From Clostridioides difficile (GTDB lineage Bacteria; Bacillota; Clostridia; Peptostreptococcales; Peptostreptococcaceae): DNA of 64,000 nt. A model generated the notes under the pieces. The model made no database searches. It was given only the letters and a program-made list of their open reading frames with translations, and had not been told where the DNA came from. The stretch lies in the NCBI RefSeq assembly GCF_001299635.1, contig NZ_JRHN01000038.1, forward strand, positions 124,001-188,000, read 5' to 3'. The stretch's first letter is position 1. Every line of letters begins with the position of its first letter. Both the position numbers and the translations under genes were made by a program. Below are positions 11,101-18,724 of this stretch, piece after piece.

Positions 11101-11617
11101 ATTTGTTCCAGAACATGGAACTATATTTGAAGACCTTTATCAAAAAGCAGATATAGCACTTTATTATGCAAAAAGTAAAGGTAAAGATAAATATGCACTT
11201 TACAATGATTATGTCTATCAAAATGAAGTTGGTAATATAGATTACGATAACATAGAAAAAGTAAATAAAAATGAAAAATCTAAACCTGTACTTAAGGAAG
11301 TCCTTGATTCCATTGATAATTATATATATATAGTAAATCCAAATACTTATGAAATTCTTTTTATCAATAATAAGGTATCAAGTCTAGATTTAGAAATAAA
11401 ACTAGGTGAGACTTGTTATAAATCATTATTAAAATCTAATAAACCTTGTGATAATTGTCCTCTTAATGGATTGGAAGAAAATAAACACTCGAAATTCAAT
11501 ATGGAGACAAATACATTTGGTACAAATATAAGTATAGCAAGTTGGATTAATTGGATAGATGGAGAATATAATTGTCTCATAGAGTGTATAGATATTTCTT
11601 TGTACAAAAATAAATAA
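8186..11617 (+). CDS. Membrane multi-PAS diguanylate cyclase with C-terminal PAS fragment
   Basis: Predicted to make c-di-GMP. GGAGGTGG precedes the ATG. A membrane helix near residues 10-30 is followed by a Cache-type extracellular domain and a second helix near 290-310. Then come about four PAS/PAC units; stretches such as EYRVITKNCDVVWV and EHRIIRRDGNIIWV mark PAC motifs. The GGDEF domain is intact (RIGGDEF near residue 925; DIDNFKSVND). Unusually, about 120 further residues follow GGDEF and look like one more PAS with a KPCDNCPL cysteine motif. The gene continues a likely operon with the phosphodiesterase upstream and the DUF218 gene 16 bases downstream. Confidence 0.9.
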   Translation: MIRAKSLKSILNIVLIFLFTIISFSDFAFKTNVQEEENNKVNLKEISLQSSNAIKIKLDSSLSFIKSVSNMVSYFDTIDNQEIIPLLSRISKESDFQRISIVSPKGISHTSDGKTIDVSNYEYFKKAIRGESNISEILKSPVDGKDTFVIATPVLKNNKVVGILYGSYYNDKLAELIDITSFNSDGYIHIFESSGRFVLKSSHTNNLIKSSSNIYDIFKNASFDEGYSYKKIYEDTKNNKSGFTSYEYKGENRYATYTPIGVNDWYVLSVIPQYTVRKNIDKINQLAFSLIFKVFLLFIILIIYIFYKNNKSQRHILKTNKEISSITNSIPGGVQKCTIGERYEFNFLSDGFIDLFGYTREEIETIFNNDFYNLIHKDDVKRIKEEISEQLHKNKTIELEYRVITKNCDVVWVLNKGEIITEPDGKEYLCCVTVDITKTKQLEKEMEQKNLELEMVSENILGGILITDFNEDFTIQYTNAGYLSMIGYTRKQLEEELQYKACTLVFYDDRKKTLKSIKHQLDKKGIAEYEHRIIRRDGNIIWVSVKGRLIVDSDGSKKGIWILTDITDLKNVEQKLKINEERVRIALRQTSNTIFEYDIETKSLLNTNKELDKYNIPNITENVPYSLVESGIIHKDFSDDFINMYEKIMNGAKIANCIIKIKLPDKSYVWNKVTLTTVFDEDGKPVRAIGIQEDISEQKEAEIRYNQEGKYHSAILSEAMITYEINVSKDTFIRGNENWYKEFGIKPNNNYSEMVKNIAKNIIYKDDKDVFLNTFLCKNLLTAHKNNISEIKLEYRRMNQENKMIWVICTMHLIKDSITNDIKALAYVKDIDKQKNEEIRLKIKAERDTLTGLYNKGTTEKLINDFLDSEESSLGIHAFLIVDIDNFKSVNDNLGHVFGDKVLFEVSKHLKPIFRKDDIVGRIGGDEFIVFLKNIQSFGNAKKKAEKICDIFRNSYTENKKTYKISGTVGISFVPEHGTIFEDLYQKADIALYYAKSKGKDKYALYNDYVYQNEVGNIDYDNIEKVNKNEKSKPVLKEVLDSIDNYIYIVNPNTYEILFINNKVSSLDLEIKLGETCYKSLLKSNKPCDNCPLNGLEENKHSKFNMETNTFGTNISIASWINWIDGEYNCLIECIDISLYKNK

Positions 11618-11633
11618 AAAGGATTATGAGAAT

Positions 11634-12380
11634 ATGTTAAATAGTGTTAGTTTAATATTGGGCATAGTATTTGCAATTTACTATTTTTATCTTAAAATAG
11701 TTTTTGGAGGTATTTCATTTAGTGAAATTTTCTTAGTTGTAGGAATCCTATTAATTGTTTATCAAATATTTAAGAATAAAATTAAAGAAAAGAAGGTTTT
11801 TTATAAATTGCTAAAGATAATAATTAGTGTTTTTCTAATAGTGTTCATAGTTACTGAAAGTTTGATTATTTTTTACCCCAAAAACAACTTTGAAGTAAAG
11901 AGTGATTATCTATTGATTTTAGGAGCTTCCGTAAAGAAGAATACACCAAGTACAACCTTAAAGGGAAGATTAAACACAGCCTTAAAATATTTAAAGGTTA
12001 ATGATGATTGTTATGTGGTTGTATCAGGTGGTAAAGGAAATGGAGAAAATATAACTGAGGCAAAAGCTATGAAAGATTATCTTACAAAAAATGGTATAAA
12101 TAAGAATAGAATAATAGAGGAAGATAAATCTACTAATACTTACGAAAATTTTAAGTATTCAAAGTTAAAGATAGAAGAACATAGCAAAGGAAAATTAAAA
12201 GACTTAAAAATAAAAATAGTAACAACAGATTTTCATGTTCTTAGAAGTAAAATATTGGCATATAGAAATGGATATAAAAACACCTCTTTTTATGCTAGTA
12301 AATCAAAACTTTCATTTATACCTACTTATTATACAAGAGAATTTTTTGCACTATGGAAAACAATTGTTTTTGATAGATAA
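11634..12380 (+). CDS. DUF218 (YdcF/SanA-like) membrane protein
   Basis: Function not known; the family has been linked to cell-envelope processes. The N-terminal about 85 residues contain three hydrophobic segments. The DUF218 domain follows: DYLLILGASVKKNTPS with the GA(x)V core, a VVSGGKG motif, EAKAMKDYL, EEDKSTNTYEN and TTDFHVLRS, all in the usual order. The length of 248 is typical of Firmicute YdcF-like proteins. It follows the diguanylate cyclase gene by 16 bases and ends just before a strong terminator, so it probably closes that operon. Confidence 0.85.
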   Translation: MLNSVSLILGIVFAIYYFYLKIVFGGISFSEIFLVVGILLIVYQIFKNKIKEKKVFYKLLKIIISVFLIVFIVTESLIIFYPKNNFEVKSDYLLILGASVKKNTPSTTLKGRLNTALKYLKVNDDCYVVVSGGKGNGENITEAKAMKDYLTKNGINKNRIIEEDKSTNTYENFKYSKLKIEEHSKGKLKDLKIKIVTTDFHVLRSKILAYRNGYKNTSFYASKSKLSFIPTYYTREFFALWKTIVFDR

Positions 12381-12388
12381 TAAATTAA

Positions 12389-12429
12389 GAAGACTGGATA
12401 TAAATTATAAACCTATATCCAGTCTTTTT
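12389..12429 (+). terminator. Rho-independent terminator after the c-di-GMP/DUF218 operon
   Basis: AGACTGGATATA pairs with TATATCCAGTCT around a short loop, followed directly by a run of seven T. Confidence 0.9.
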
Positions 12430-13180
12430 TTATATGATAAACCAAAAGTTATAAAATTATCTTTTCTTTTAATTCTAATCCATTTCTCATCTTTACAAAT
12501 CTCCTTGGCATTTTATATTAATATCATGAACGTAAATAAAATATTCATAATATTAATACAAATCAATATAAAAATAGTTTTAAGATTGTACTAATTGTTA
12601 TAAATATAGATGGAATTTTAAAAAGACTTTTTAGTTTACATAATAAAAATAAAGTTAACTAAAATTCTTAATTTTAGCTTGAAGCGTATAATTAGACGTT
12701 TAAATAAATTCTAAGCTTATTTTATCCTCAAAGGTATAAAACATCAATAAAAAATATATAAACTACTTAAAAACTAAAATAATAAGTCGTTATTTTAGGC
12801 GAGATTACGAAAATAATTATAATAAAAAATACGAAATAATCAAAGTCAGTAAATGTTATAAAATTCAACTAGATTTCAACGTGTATTTTGAAGTTACTTT
12901 TAATTTGCTATTATTATTAAGTGAATAAAATACTGAGAATTTTATGATTAAAATAGAACATAAATAAAAAATGAGATGTATATAGTTTAATCCGAAAAAT
13001 ATCTTAAGTGATTAAATTTGATTTTTTTAAAATAGTTTGTTTGATAGTTTAGAATATAAAAGCATGGTTTTTAATTTATTTAAAACTAAAAAAAGAGAAA
13101 AAATAATAAAAAAATTACTGACATTTTACTGACAAAATACAAATTTATCTTGTTATATATATTGAAAATGCTAGATTAAT

Positions 13181-13220
13181 AAAAAATGGCATAAAATAGT
13201 ATATTTTATGCCATTTTTTA
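13181..13220. terminator. Bidirectional terminator-like hairpin
   Basis: AAAAAATGGCATAAAATA pairs with TATTTTATGCCATTTTTT; A-run before and T-run after, so it could act on either strand. No gene end is adjacent, which hints at an unannotated transcript in the preceding spacer. Confidence 0.7.
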
Positions 13221-13424
13221 TTTGTATGATAGTTTTTAAAAATTATAATCTAAATAGTTTATCTACCATAAAAAATACGCTATCAAATAGATTGGGGATT
13301 ATGGAAAGAAAAAAGAATATTATAGAAAAAAAGCATGCTTATTGAATGAAAATGTCACATAAAAGTATTTAAAAGAATAATATATTATGAACACAAAATT
13401 TTATAATTTTAAAGGAGTGATAAT

Positions 13425-16400
13425 ATGGCAACAGTGTCAGGCCAAATAATTTTTGATAGAGATAGAAGTGCTACTATCAACACTGGAGACACAGGAATAG
13501 CCAATGTACCAGTTGTGTTACAAAATATAACAACTGGAGCTAGACTTGTAGTTCTTACAAATGCTACAGGGAATTATGTGTTTACTAATGTTCCAAATGG
13601 TAACTATAGGATTGTGGAGGCTTTTGGAACTCCAGGAGGAATACCGACACCAGGAAATTTTGCAACAGCAGTAATAGGTCCAGTTCCAATTGCCCAAGCA
13701 CCACCTATTACTTTTGTAACAAATCCACCTGCAGGTTCAACAAACTTAGATTCTACAACACCTAATACATTACTAATAACAGTGACAGGTTCTGATATAA
13801 CAAATCAAAATATATTAAATGGACCTGTAATTTATACACCTATACAAAATATATTGGACCCTTGTGTATCTGTATCTGATATAAATCTTATTACAGATGC
13901 GGATAATGGTACATTTGGTTTTTTCCAACCAGGCACACCAAGTAATACAGGTCCTGCAATAGAACCTTACCCAGGTGTAACTCCAGATTTTACGTATGTG
14001 GTACCAGACCCGACTAAGTTTACACCGATAGATGGAGAATACACAGTACAAAACATTATGACAAATGCGATGAGTAACGTTATAGGAGCTTGGTGGCGTA
14101 TTGCTGACCATACTACAGGAAATGAAACAGGTAGAATGATGGTAGTAAATGGTTTTGATCCAGGCGCTGTATTTTTTAGATCAACAGTATCTGTTACACC
14201 TAATACTAATTTCCTATTTAGTACATGGATTTTAAATCTTTTTAAGGTAACAGGATATCCACCACCACAATTAGGCGTAAGAATACTTGACCAAAATAAT
14301 AATATATTGTATCAGGCAACATTAGGAACTCAAATTCCAGTTAATACAAACGCACCAGAATGGAAAGAAGTAGGTACTATCATTAATTCTCAAAATAATA
14401 ATCAACTTACAGTAGAATTTTTTAGTGAAGGAGAAGGTGCTGTCGGAAATGATTATGCTATAGATGATGTTTCTTTAAGAGAAATTGAAATACCAACATT
14501 TACTCCAATAAAAACAAGCAATACAATGGCTGCAAATGTAGGAGATATAGTCACATACACAGTTAGACTAGATAATACTTGTAGTAGTCCTTTAACTAAT
14601 GTATTTTTTAGAGATATCGTTCCAAATGGTTTGTTATTTATACCTGGAAGTGTAACGGTTAATGGTGCATCTATATTAGGAGTAGACCCTAATATAGGTT
14701 TTACATTGCCAAATGTTGGAGGAGGGACAAGTGTTGAAGTAACCTTTGATGTAAGAGTAGAAGGTATTCCTAATCCAAATCCAGTTAATAATATAGCAAC
14801 TATAGATTACTCTTATACACCTGTAGAGGGAGGAATACCAAATGATTTTTCAGTAGATTCTAATCCAGTTCCACTTTTGGTAATAACAGCAGATATTGAA
14901 GTTACAAAGATGTCTGAGCCTGATGTTGTGAATCCAGGGGAAGAACTGATGTATACTATAAAAGTTATAAATAATGGACCATATCCATCTGAAAATGTAA
15001 TCTTAACAGATAATATACCTGCTTCCATCTTGAATCCAGAGTATTCATCAAATGGAGGAATAACTTTCCAACCATGGACTGGAAGTCTTAATATAGGTAC
15101 TTTAGGAGTAGGAGAAGTAAGAGTTATTATAATTAGAGGGGTTGTAAATCCATCAGCAATAGGTACTATAAGAAATACAGCTGTGGTATCTTCATCTACA
15201 GCAGACCCAAACCCTAGAAATAATACGTCTACAATAGATACAGAAGTAAGTCTGTTAGCAGACCTTTTGATAGTTAAGACATCAGAACCTAACTCAGCAG
15301 TTCCAGGTACTTTATTAAAATATACTATTGAAGTAGTAAATTTAGGGCCATCAAATGCTGAAAATGTAGTACTAAATGATGATATACCAGATTCTGTTTT
15401 GAATCCAGAGTATTCAACAAATGGTGGGGTAACTTTCCAACCATGGACTGGAAGTCTTGGTATAGGAACTTTAGGTGCTGGAGCTTCAGTAACAATTTTA
15501 ATACAAGGAATAGTCAGTTTAAACGCTACAGGAGATATAGTAAATACAGCAACAGTCGTTTCATCTACACCTGACCCAGATTTAAGTAATAATATATCAA
15601 CTACTATTACACCAGTTAATCCACAAGCAGGTATTTCTATTATAAAAGTAACTGATGAGGATGTAGCTGTTCCTGGAGAAGAACTTGTATATACAATTGG
15701 AATTTTTAATGAAGGACCATCCAATGCTACGAATGTAGTTTTAACAGATAATATACCTGCTGCTATTTTAAATCCAGAATACTCAATAGATAATGGAGTA
15801 ACTTTCCAACCATGGACTGGAAGCCTTGATATAGGTACAGTGGCACCAGGGCAATTAATAAGAATTATTATAAAGGGATTAGTAAGTTCAACAGCCACAG
15901 GATATATTACAAATACAGCAGAAGTAAGTGCAAATGTACCAGAACCAGTTGTAGATTCATCAACAGTGACAACTCCTATTATTGCATCAGCAGATATAGG
16001 TGTAATAAAGACTAACAATATGGATGCAGCAGTTCCAGGAGAAACTTTTAGCTATACTATAGTAATTACAAATTCAGGACCATCAGCTGCACAGAATGTT
16101 ATTTTAACAGATAATGTACCAAGCTCTATTCTAAATCCAGAGTATTCAGTAAATGGAGGCGTAACTTTCCAACCATGGACTGGAAGTCTTAATATAGGAA
16201 CTTTAAATTCTGGAGAGATAAGAAGTATTATAATAGAAGGGATAGTAAGTCAAACAGCAGTAGGTATGATTATAAATACTGCAACTGTAAGTTCACCTAC
16301 ACCTGATCCAAATTTAGACAATAATACTTCGACAGCAGAAATAGAAGTAAGTTCATCAGCAGATATTTCTGTAATAAAAGAGAATGAACCAATTGCTGTA

Positions 16401-17303
16401 CCAGGAGAAACATTCATTTATGTTGTTGAGGTTTCAAATGCAGGACCATCAGCTGCACAAAATGTTATTTTAACAGACAATATACCGACTTCTATTTTAA
16501 ATCCAGAATACTCAATAGACAACGGAGTGACTTTCCATCCATGGACTGGAAGACTTAATATAGGTACTCTAAATGCTGGAGAAATAAGAAATATTATAAT
16601 AATGGGAACAGTAAGCCAAACAGCAGTAGGTATTATTGTAAATACTGCAACTGTAAGTTCAACTACGTATGACCCAAATCTAAATAACAATACTTCAACA
16701 TCAGAAGCAGAAGTAAGCTTATCAGCAGATGTTTCCGTAATAAAATTAGTAAATAAAAAAGAAGTTTGTGTAGGAGAACGATTAGAATTTTTAATAAAAG
16801 TATCAAATGCAGGCCCAGCAGATGCTCAAAATGTTATTTTAATAGACCATGTGTCAAATAAACTTGGTAGGGCAGAATTTTCATTGGATAGAGGTATAAG
16901 TTTTAAACCATGGACTGGAAGTCTTGATATAGGTACATTACCAGCAGGGTCTTTAAGAGTTATTCTATTGAGAGGATTTGTAAAACCAACATGTAATGAC
17001 AAACTAATAAATACTGCAAAAGTAACTTCAACAACACCAGATTCAAATCCCAACAATAATATATCAAGAGTGAAAGTGAAAATTGAACAGTGTTGTTGTG
17101 ATGACTCATGTTGTAAAGATTGTTGTTGTGACGACCCTTGTTGTAATTGTTGTAAAGATTGTTGTTGTGGCGATCCTTGTTGTAATTGTTGTAAAGACTG
17201 TTGTTGTGATAAACATAGTTGCAATTGCTGTAATGATTGTTGTTGCAATGAGCACAGTTGCAATTGTCACAATGATTGTTCTAAAAATAAGTCTAAATAT
17301 TAA
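13425..17303 (+). CDS. Large DUF11-repeat protein with cysteine-rich C-terminus (probable spore-surface or surface protein)
   Basis: 1292 residues. Residues 1-75 look like a Cna-B/carboxypeptidase-regulatory beta-sandwich (GQIIFDRDRS, TNATGNYVFTNVPNGNYRI). About 145-350 is a jelly-roll-like region ending in YAIDDVSLREIE. A divergent DUF11 unit (about 360-480) is followed by six tandem DUF11 units of about 120-130 residues, each with LTDN(I/V)P, ILNPEYS and PWTGSL. About 1223-1292 holds 31 cysteines with Asp, Lys, Asn and His. There is no signal peptide, sortase motif or membrane anchor. DUF11 proteins without secretion signals occur on spores of other Firmicutes, and Cys-rich proteins occur in clostridial exosporium, so a mother-cell-assembled spore-surface role is plausible but inferred. 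Confidence 0.85.
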   Translation: MATVSGQIIFDRDRSATINTGDTGIANVPVVLQNITTGARLVVLTNATGNYVFTNVPNGNYRIVEAFGTPGGIPTPGNFATAVIGPVPIAQAPPITFVTNPPAGSTNLDSTTPNTLLITVTGSDITNQNILNGPVIYTPIQNILDPCVSVSDINLITDADNGTFGFFQPGTPSNTGPAIEPYPGVTPDFTYVVPDPTKFTPIDGEYTVQNIMTNAMSNVIGAWWRIADHTTGNETGRMMVVNGFDPGAVFFRSTVSVTPNTNFLFSTWILNLFKVTGYPPPQLGVRILDQNNNILYQATLGTQIPVNTNAPEWKEVGTIINSQNNNQLTVEFFSEGEGAVGNDYAIDDVSLREIEIPTFTPIKTSNTMAANVGDIVTYTVRLDNTCSSPLTNVFFRDIVPNGLLFIPGSVTVNGASILGVDPNIGFTLPNVGGGTSVEVTFDVRVEGIPNPNPVNNIATIDYSYTPVEGGIPNDFSVDSNPVPLLVITADIEVTKMSEPDVVNPGEELMYTIKVINNGPYPSENVILTDNIPASILNPEYSSNGGITFQPWTGSLNIGTLGVGEVRVIIIRGVVNPSAIGTIRNTAVVSSSTADPNPRNNTSTIDTEVSLLADLLIVKTSEPNSAVPGTLLKYTIEVVNLGPSNAENVVLNDDIPDSVLNPEYSTNGGVTFQPWTGSLGIGTLGAGASVTILIQGIVSLNATGDIVNTATVVSSTPDPDLSNNISTTITPVNPQAGISIIKVTDEDVAVPGEELVYTIGIFNEGPSNATNVVLTDNIPAAILNPEYSIDNGVTFQPWTGSLDIGTVAPGQLIRIIIKGLVSSTATGYITNTAEVSANVPEPVVDSSTVTTPIIASADIGVIKTNNMDAAVPGETFSYTIVITNSGPSAAQNVILTDNVPSSILNPEYSVNGGVTFQPWTGSLNIGTLNSGEIRSIIIEGIVSQTAVGMIINTATVSSPTPDPNLDNNTSTAEIEVSSSADISVIKENEPIAVPGETFIYVVEVSNAGPSAAQNVILTDNIPTSILNPEYSIDNGVTFHPWTGRLNIGTLNAGEIRNIIIMGTVSQTAVGIIVNTATVSSTTYDPNLNNNTSTSEAEVSLSADVSVIKLVNKKEVCVGERLEFLIKVSNAGPADAQNVILIDHVSNKLGRAEFSLDRGISFKPWTGSLDIGTLPAGSLRVILLRGFVKPTCNDKLINTAKVTSTTPDSNPNNNISRVKVKIEQCCCDDSCCKDCCCDDPCCNCCKDCCCGDPCCNCCKDCCCDKHSCNCCNDCCCNEHSCNCHNDCSKNKSKY
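14884..17080 (+). repeat. Six tandem DUF11-coding repeats, about 370 bases each
   Basis: The segment CCATGGACTGGAAG recurs near 15071, 15440, 15810, 16175, 16540 and 16909, at roughly constant spacing. Surrounding codons for LTDN(I/V)P and NPEYS repeat as well. The last unit is the most divergent. Such DNA-level repeats are prone to length change by recombination. Confidence 0.9.
17115..17270 (+). repeat. Four 39-bp tandem repeats coding the Cys-rich tail
   Basis: Units beginning at 17115, 17154, 17193 and 17232 each encode 13 residues of the pattern (K/N)DCCC(D/G/N)xxxCNC(C/H). The first two units are nearly identical in DNA; the last two have changed DPCC to HSC. Confidence 0.85.
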
Positions 17304-17708
17304 TTTGCCACAATAATTTTATCCTAAATAAGATAAAAAGTAGATTTACAGTGTATGAAGAAAATATTTTATATTAATTAAAAAATATTAACCTTTTTAT
17401 ATTTGATAAGGACTAACTTCGCAGTGCTATTGCCTAAAGCGAAGTGGTCCTTATATAGTTTTGTTTTTTAATAAAAATTATTCATATCTTTTACTTATCT
17501 AAATTTATATAGCCAAAAATAATTTAAGATTTATCACCTCAAGCTATTTTTATATTCATAAAGGTACATTTCTTTAAGTACATAGGTAAACTTTACTGCA
17601 TTTTAAGAATAAAAGAATTTTATTCCTATTGTTGAGGATGAGAATACTATTTTTTTATATTGGAATAATAAGAGTAAATCTATAATACAGAAAAGAGGTA
17701 TTTCTAGT
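17304..17708. other. Intergenic region with terminator at 17408-17470
   Basis: AAGGACTAACTTCGC at 17408 pairs with GCGAAGTGGTCCTT ending at 17452, followed by a T-rich tail: probable terminator of the DUF11 gene. The rest is AT-rich and should contain the cupin promoter. No other gene seen. Confidence 0.7.
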
Positions 17709-18056
17709 ATGCATGAAAATAAAAAGAATCTATTAGATGGAAGCTTAGCTCAATATAATGATACAGCTGTTCCAAAAATACCAGTATTCGCTGGTAGTGA
17801 TATAACTTCAGAAGTTTATTATTTTAAACCTAATCAAGTTCTTAATGCTCATAGACATCCTAATGGTGAGCAAATATTTGTGTTTCTAAAGGGCGAAGGT
17901 AAAATGAAGCTTGGTGAACATGAATGTGATGTAAAAGATGGTGATACTGTCTTTGTACCAACAGGAGAATGGCATGAGATTACTAATGGAAGCAAAGAAG
18001 AAATGGTAGCTGTTCAAATCACAAAAATCAATGCTGGAGCAGAATATAGAGGATAG
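17709..18056 (+). CDS. Small cupin-domain protein
   Basis: 115 residues forming a single cupin barrel. Motif 1 is HRHPNGEQIFVFLKGEG, with two His and one Glu as possible metal ligands. Motif 2 is GDTVFVPTGEWHE, with the final His. The substrate is unknown; this type is often a sugar-binding or sensing fold or a small isomerase. AGAGGT lies upstream. It stands alone and ends before a terminator. Confidence 0.85.
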   Translation: MHENKKNLLDGSLAQYNDTAVPKIPVFAGSDITSEVYYFKPNQVLNAHRHPNGEQIFVFLKGEGKMKLGEHECDVKDGDTVFVPTGEWHEITNGSKEEMVAVQITKINAGAEYRG

Positions 18057-18119
18057 ATATATAAGTACAATTAGTACTTTAATTTCTATTTTATTATATA
18101 AACTTTAATCTCAAACTGT

Positions 18120-18160
18120 AAAAAGAGGCTATCTCAAAATAGAGATAAGCCTCTTTTTCA
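18120..18160 (+). terminator. Terminator after cupin gene (also faces the split binding-protein gene)
   Basis: AGAGGCTATCTC pairs with GAGATAAGCCTCT, with A-run before and T-run after; it can serve both convergent genes. Confidence 0.85.
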
Positions 18161-18186
18161 TTGTTGAAATGATGAACATATATTCT

Positions 18187-18687
18187 TTATTTTATATTTT
18201 TTATAGCATTCTCAGCAAACTCAGTATTTACAATATCTTTATAAGGTGCTTCTTTGTCTAATTCTTTGGCTTCTTTCATAACAGACATTAATTTGTTCAA
18301 TCCTTCTTCTTTTAATACAGGATTTTGAGACCATGCATCTATTGATTTGTATCTATCTACAACTGTTGTTAAGTCTTCTAAAGATATATCTTCAAAGAAA
18401 GGTTGCATAGCTTTAGCTATATCCTTGCTAGGTGCTTGTTGAACCCATAGTTGACCTTTATAGACAGCATTTGTAAATCTTTGAATTAAATCTTTATTAT
18501 TTTTCATATATGATTTAGTAGTGGAATAAGCTGTAAATGGTATTTCTCCAGAATCTTTTCCTATAGATGTAACTATATATCCACTACCTTCTTTTTCCAT
18601 AGCTGTTGCTGTAGGTTCAAAAGCTGTTGTAAAGTCTCCTTCTCCACCTGCAAAAGCTCCTGCCATTACACCAAATTGGTAATCAGT
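18187..18687 (-). pseudogene. 3' fragment of NMT1/THI5-like ABC substrate-binding protein gene, split by element 1
   Basis: The fragment encodes the C-terminal lobe of a periplasmic binding protein (TDYQFGVMAGAFAGG onward, about 166 residues). It has no start of its own: upstream the frame hits a stop just past ATCAGT at 18682-18687. Its missing N-terminus is at 27468-28022. Joining both pieces with one copy of the 6-bp repeat gives an uninterrupted frame of about 349 codons (TD joining to YQFGV), a normal family length. This is the expected result of insertion by site-specific recombination, not decay. Confidence 0.9.
18682..18687. other. attL core of element 1
   Basis: ATCAGT, also at 27468-27473. 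The rejoined chromosomal site reads GGTAATCAGTTCTTAC, with GTAA and TTAC placed symmetrically around the core. Confidence 0.75.
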
Positions 18688-18724
18688 CTAATTATAACAC
18701 TAAAATATGTATTTAATTTTTTGA

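Larger units (their letters stand above)
12381..13424. other. 1 kb AT-rich intergenic region
   Basis: After the terminator at 12389-12429 I see no convincing gene for about 750 bases: short frames without ribosome sites, very AT-rich. A second hairpin lies at 13181-13220. The last 200 bases must hold the promoter of the DUF11 gene; AAAGGAGTGAT precedes its ATG. The reason for such a long spacer in a compact genome is unclear. Confidence 0.5.

Noticed and set aside
12235-12594. 119-residue frame running past the end of the DUF218 gene
   Set aside because: No ribosome site, overlaps the DUF218 gene in another frame and runs through its terminator.
14813-16018. 401-residue open frame on the minus strand
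   Set aside because: It lies fully inside the DUF11 repeats and only reflects their repeated codon pattern; no ribosome site, no family.
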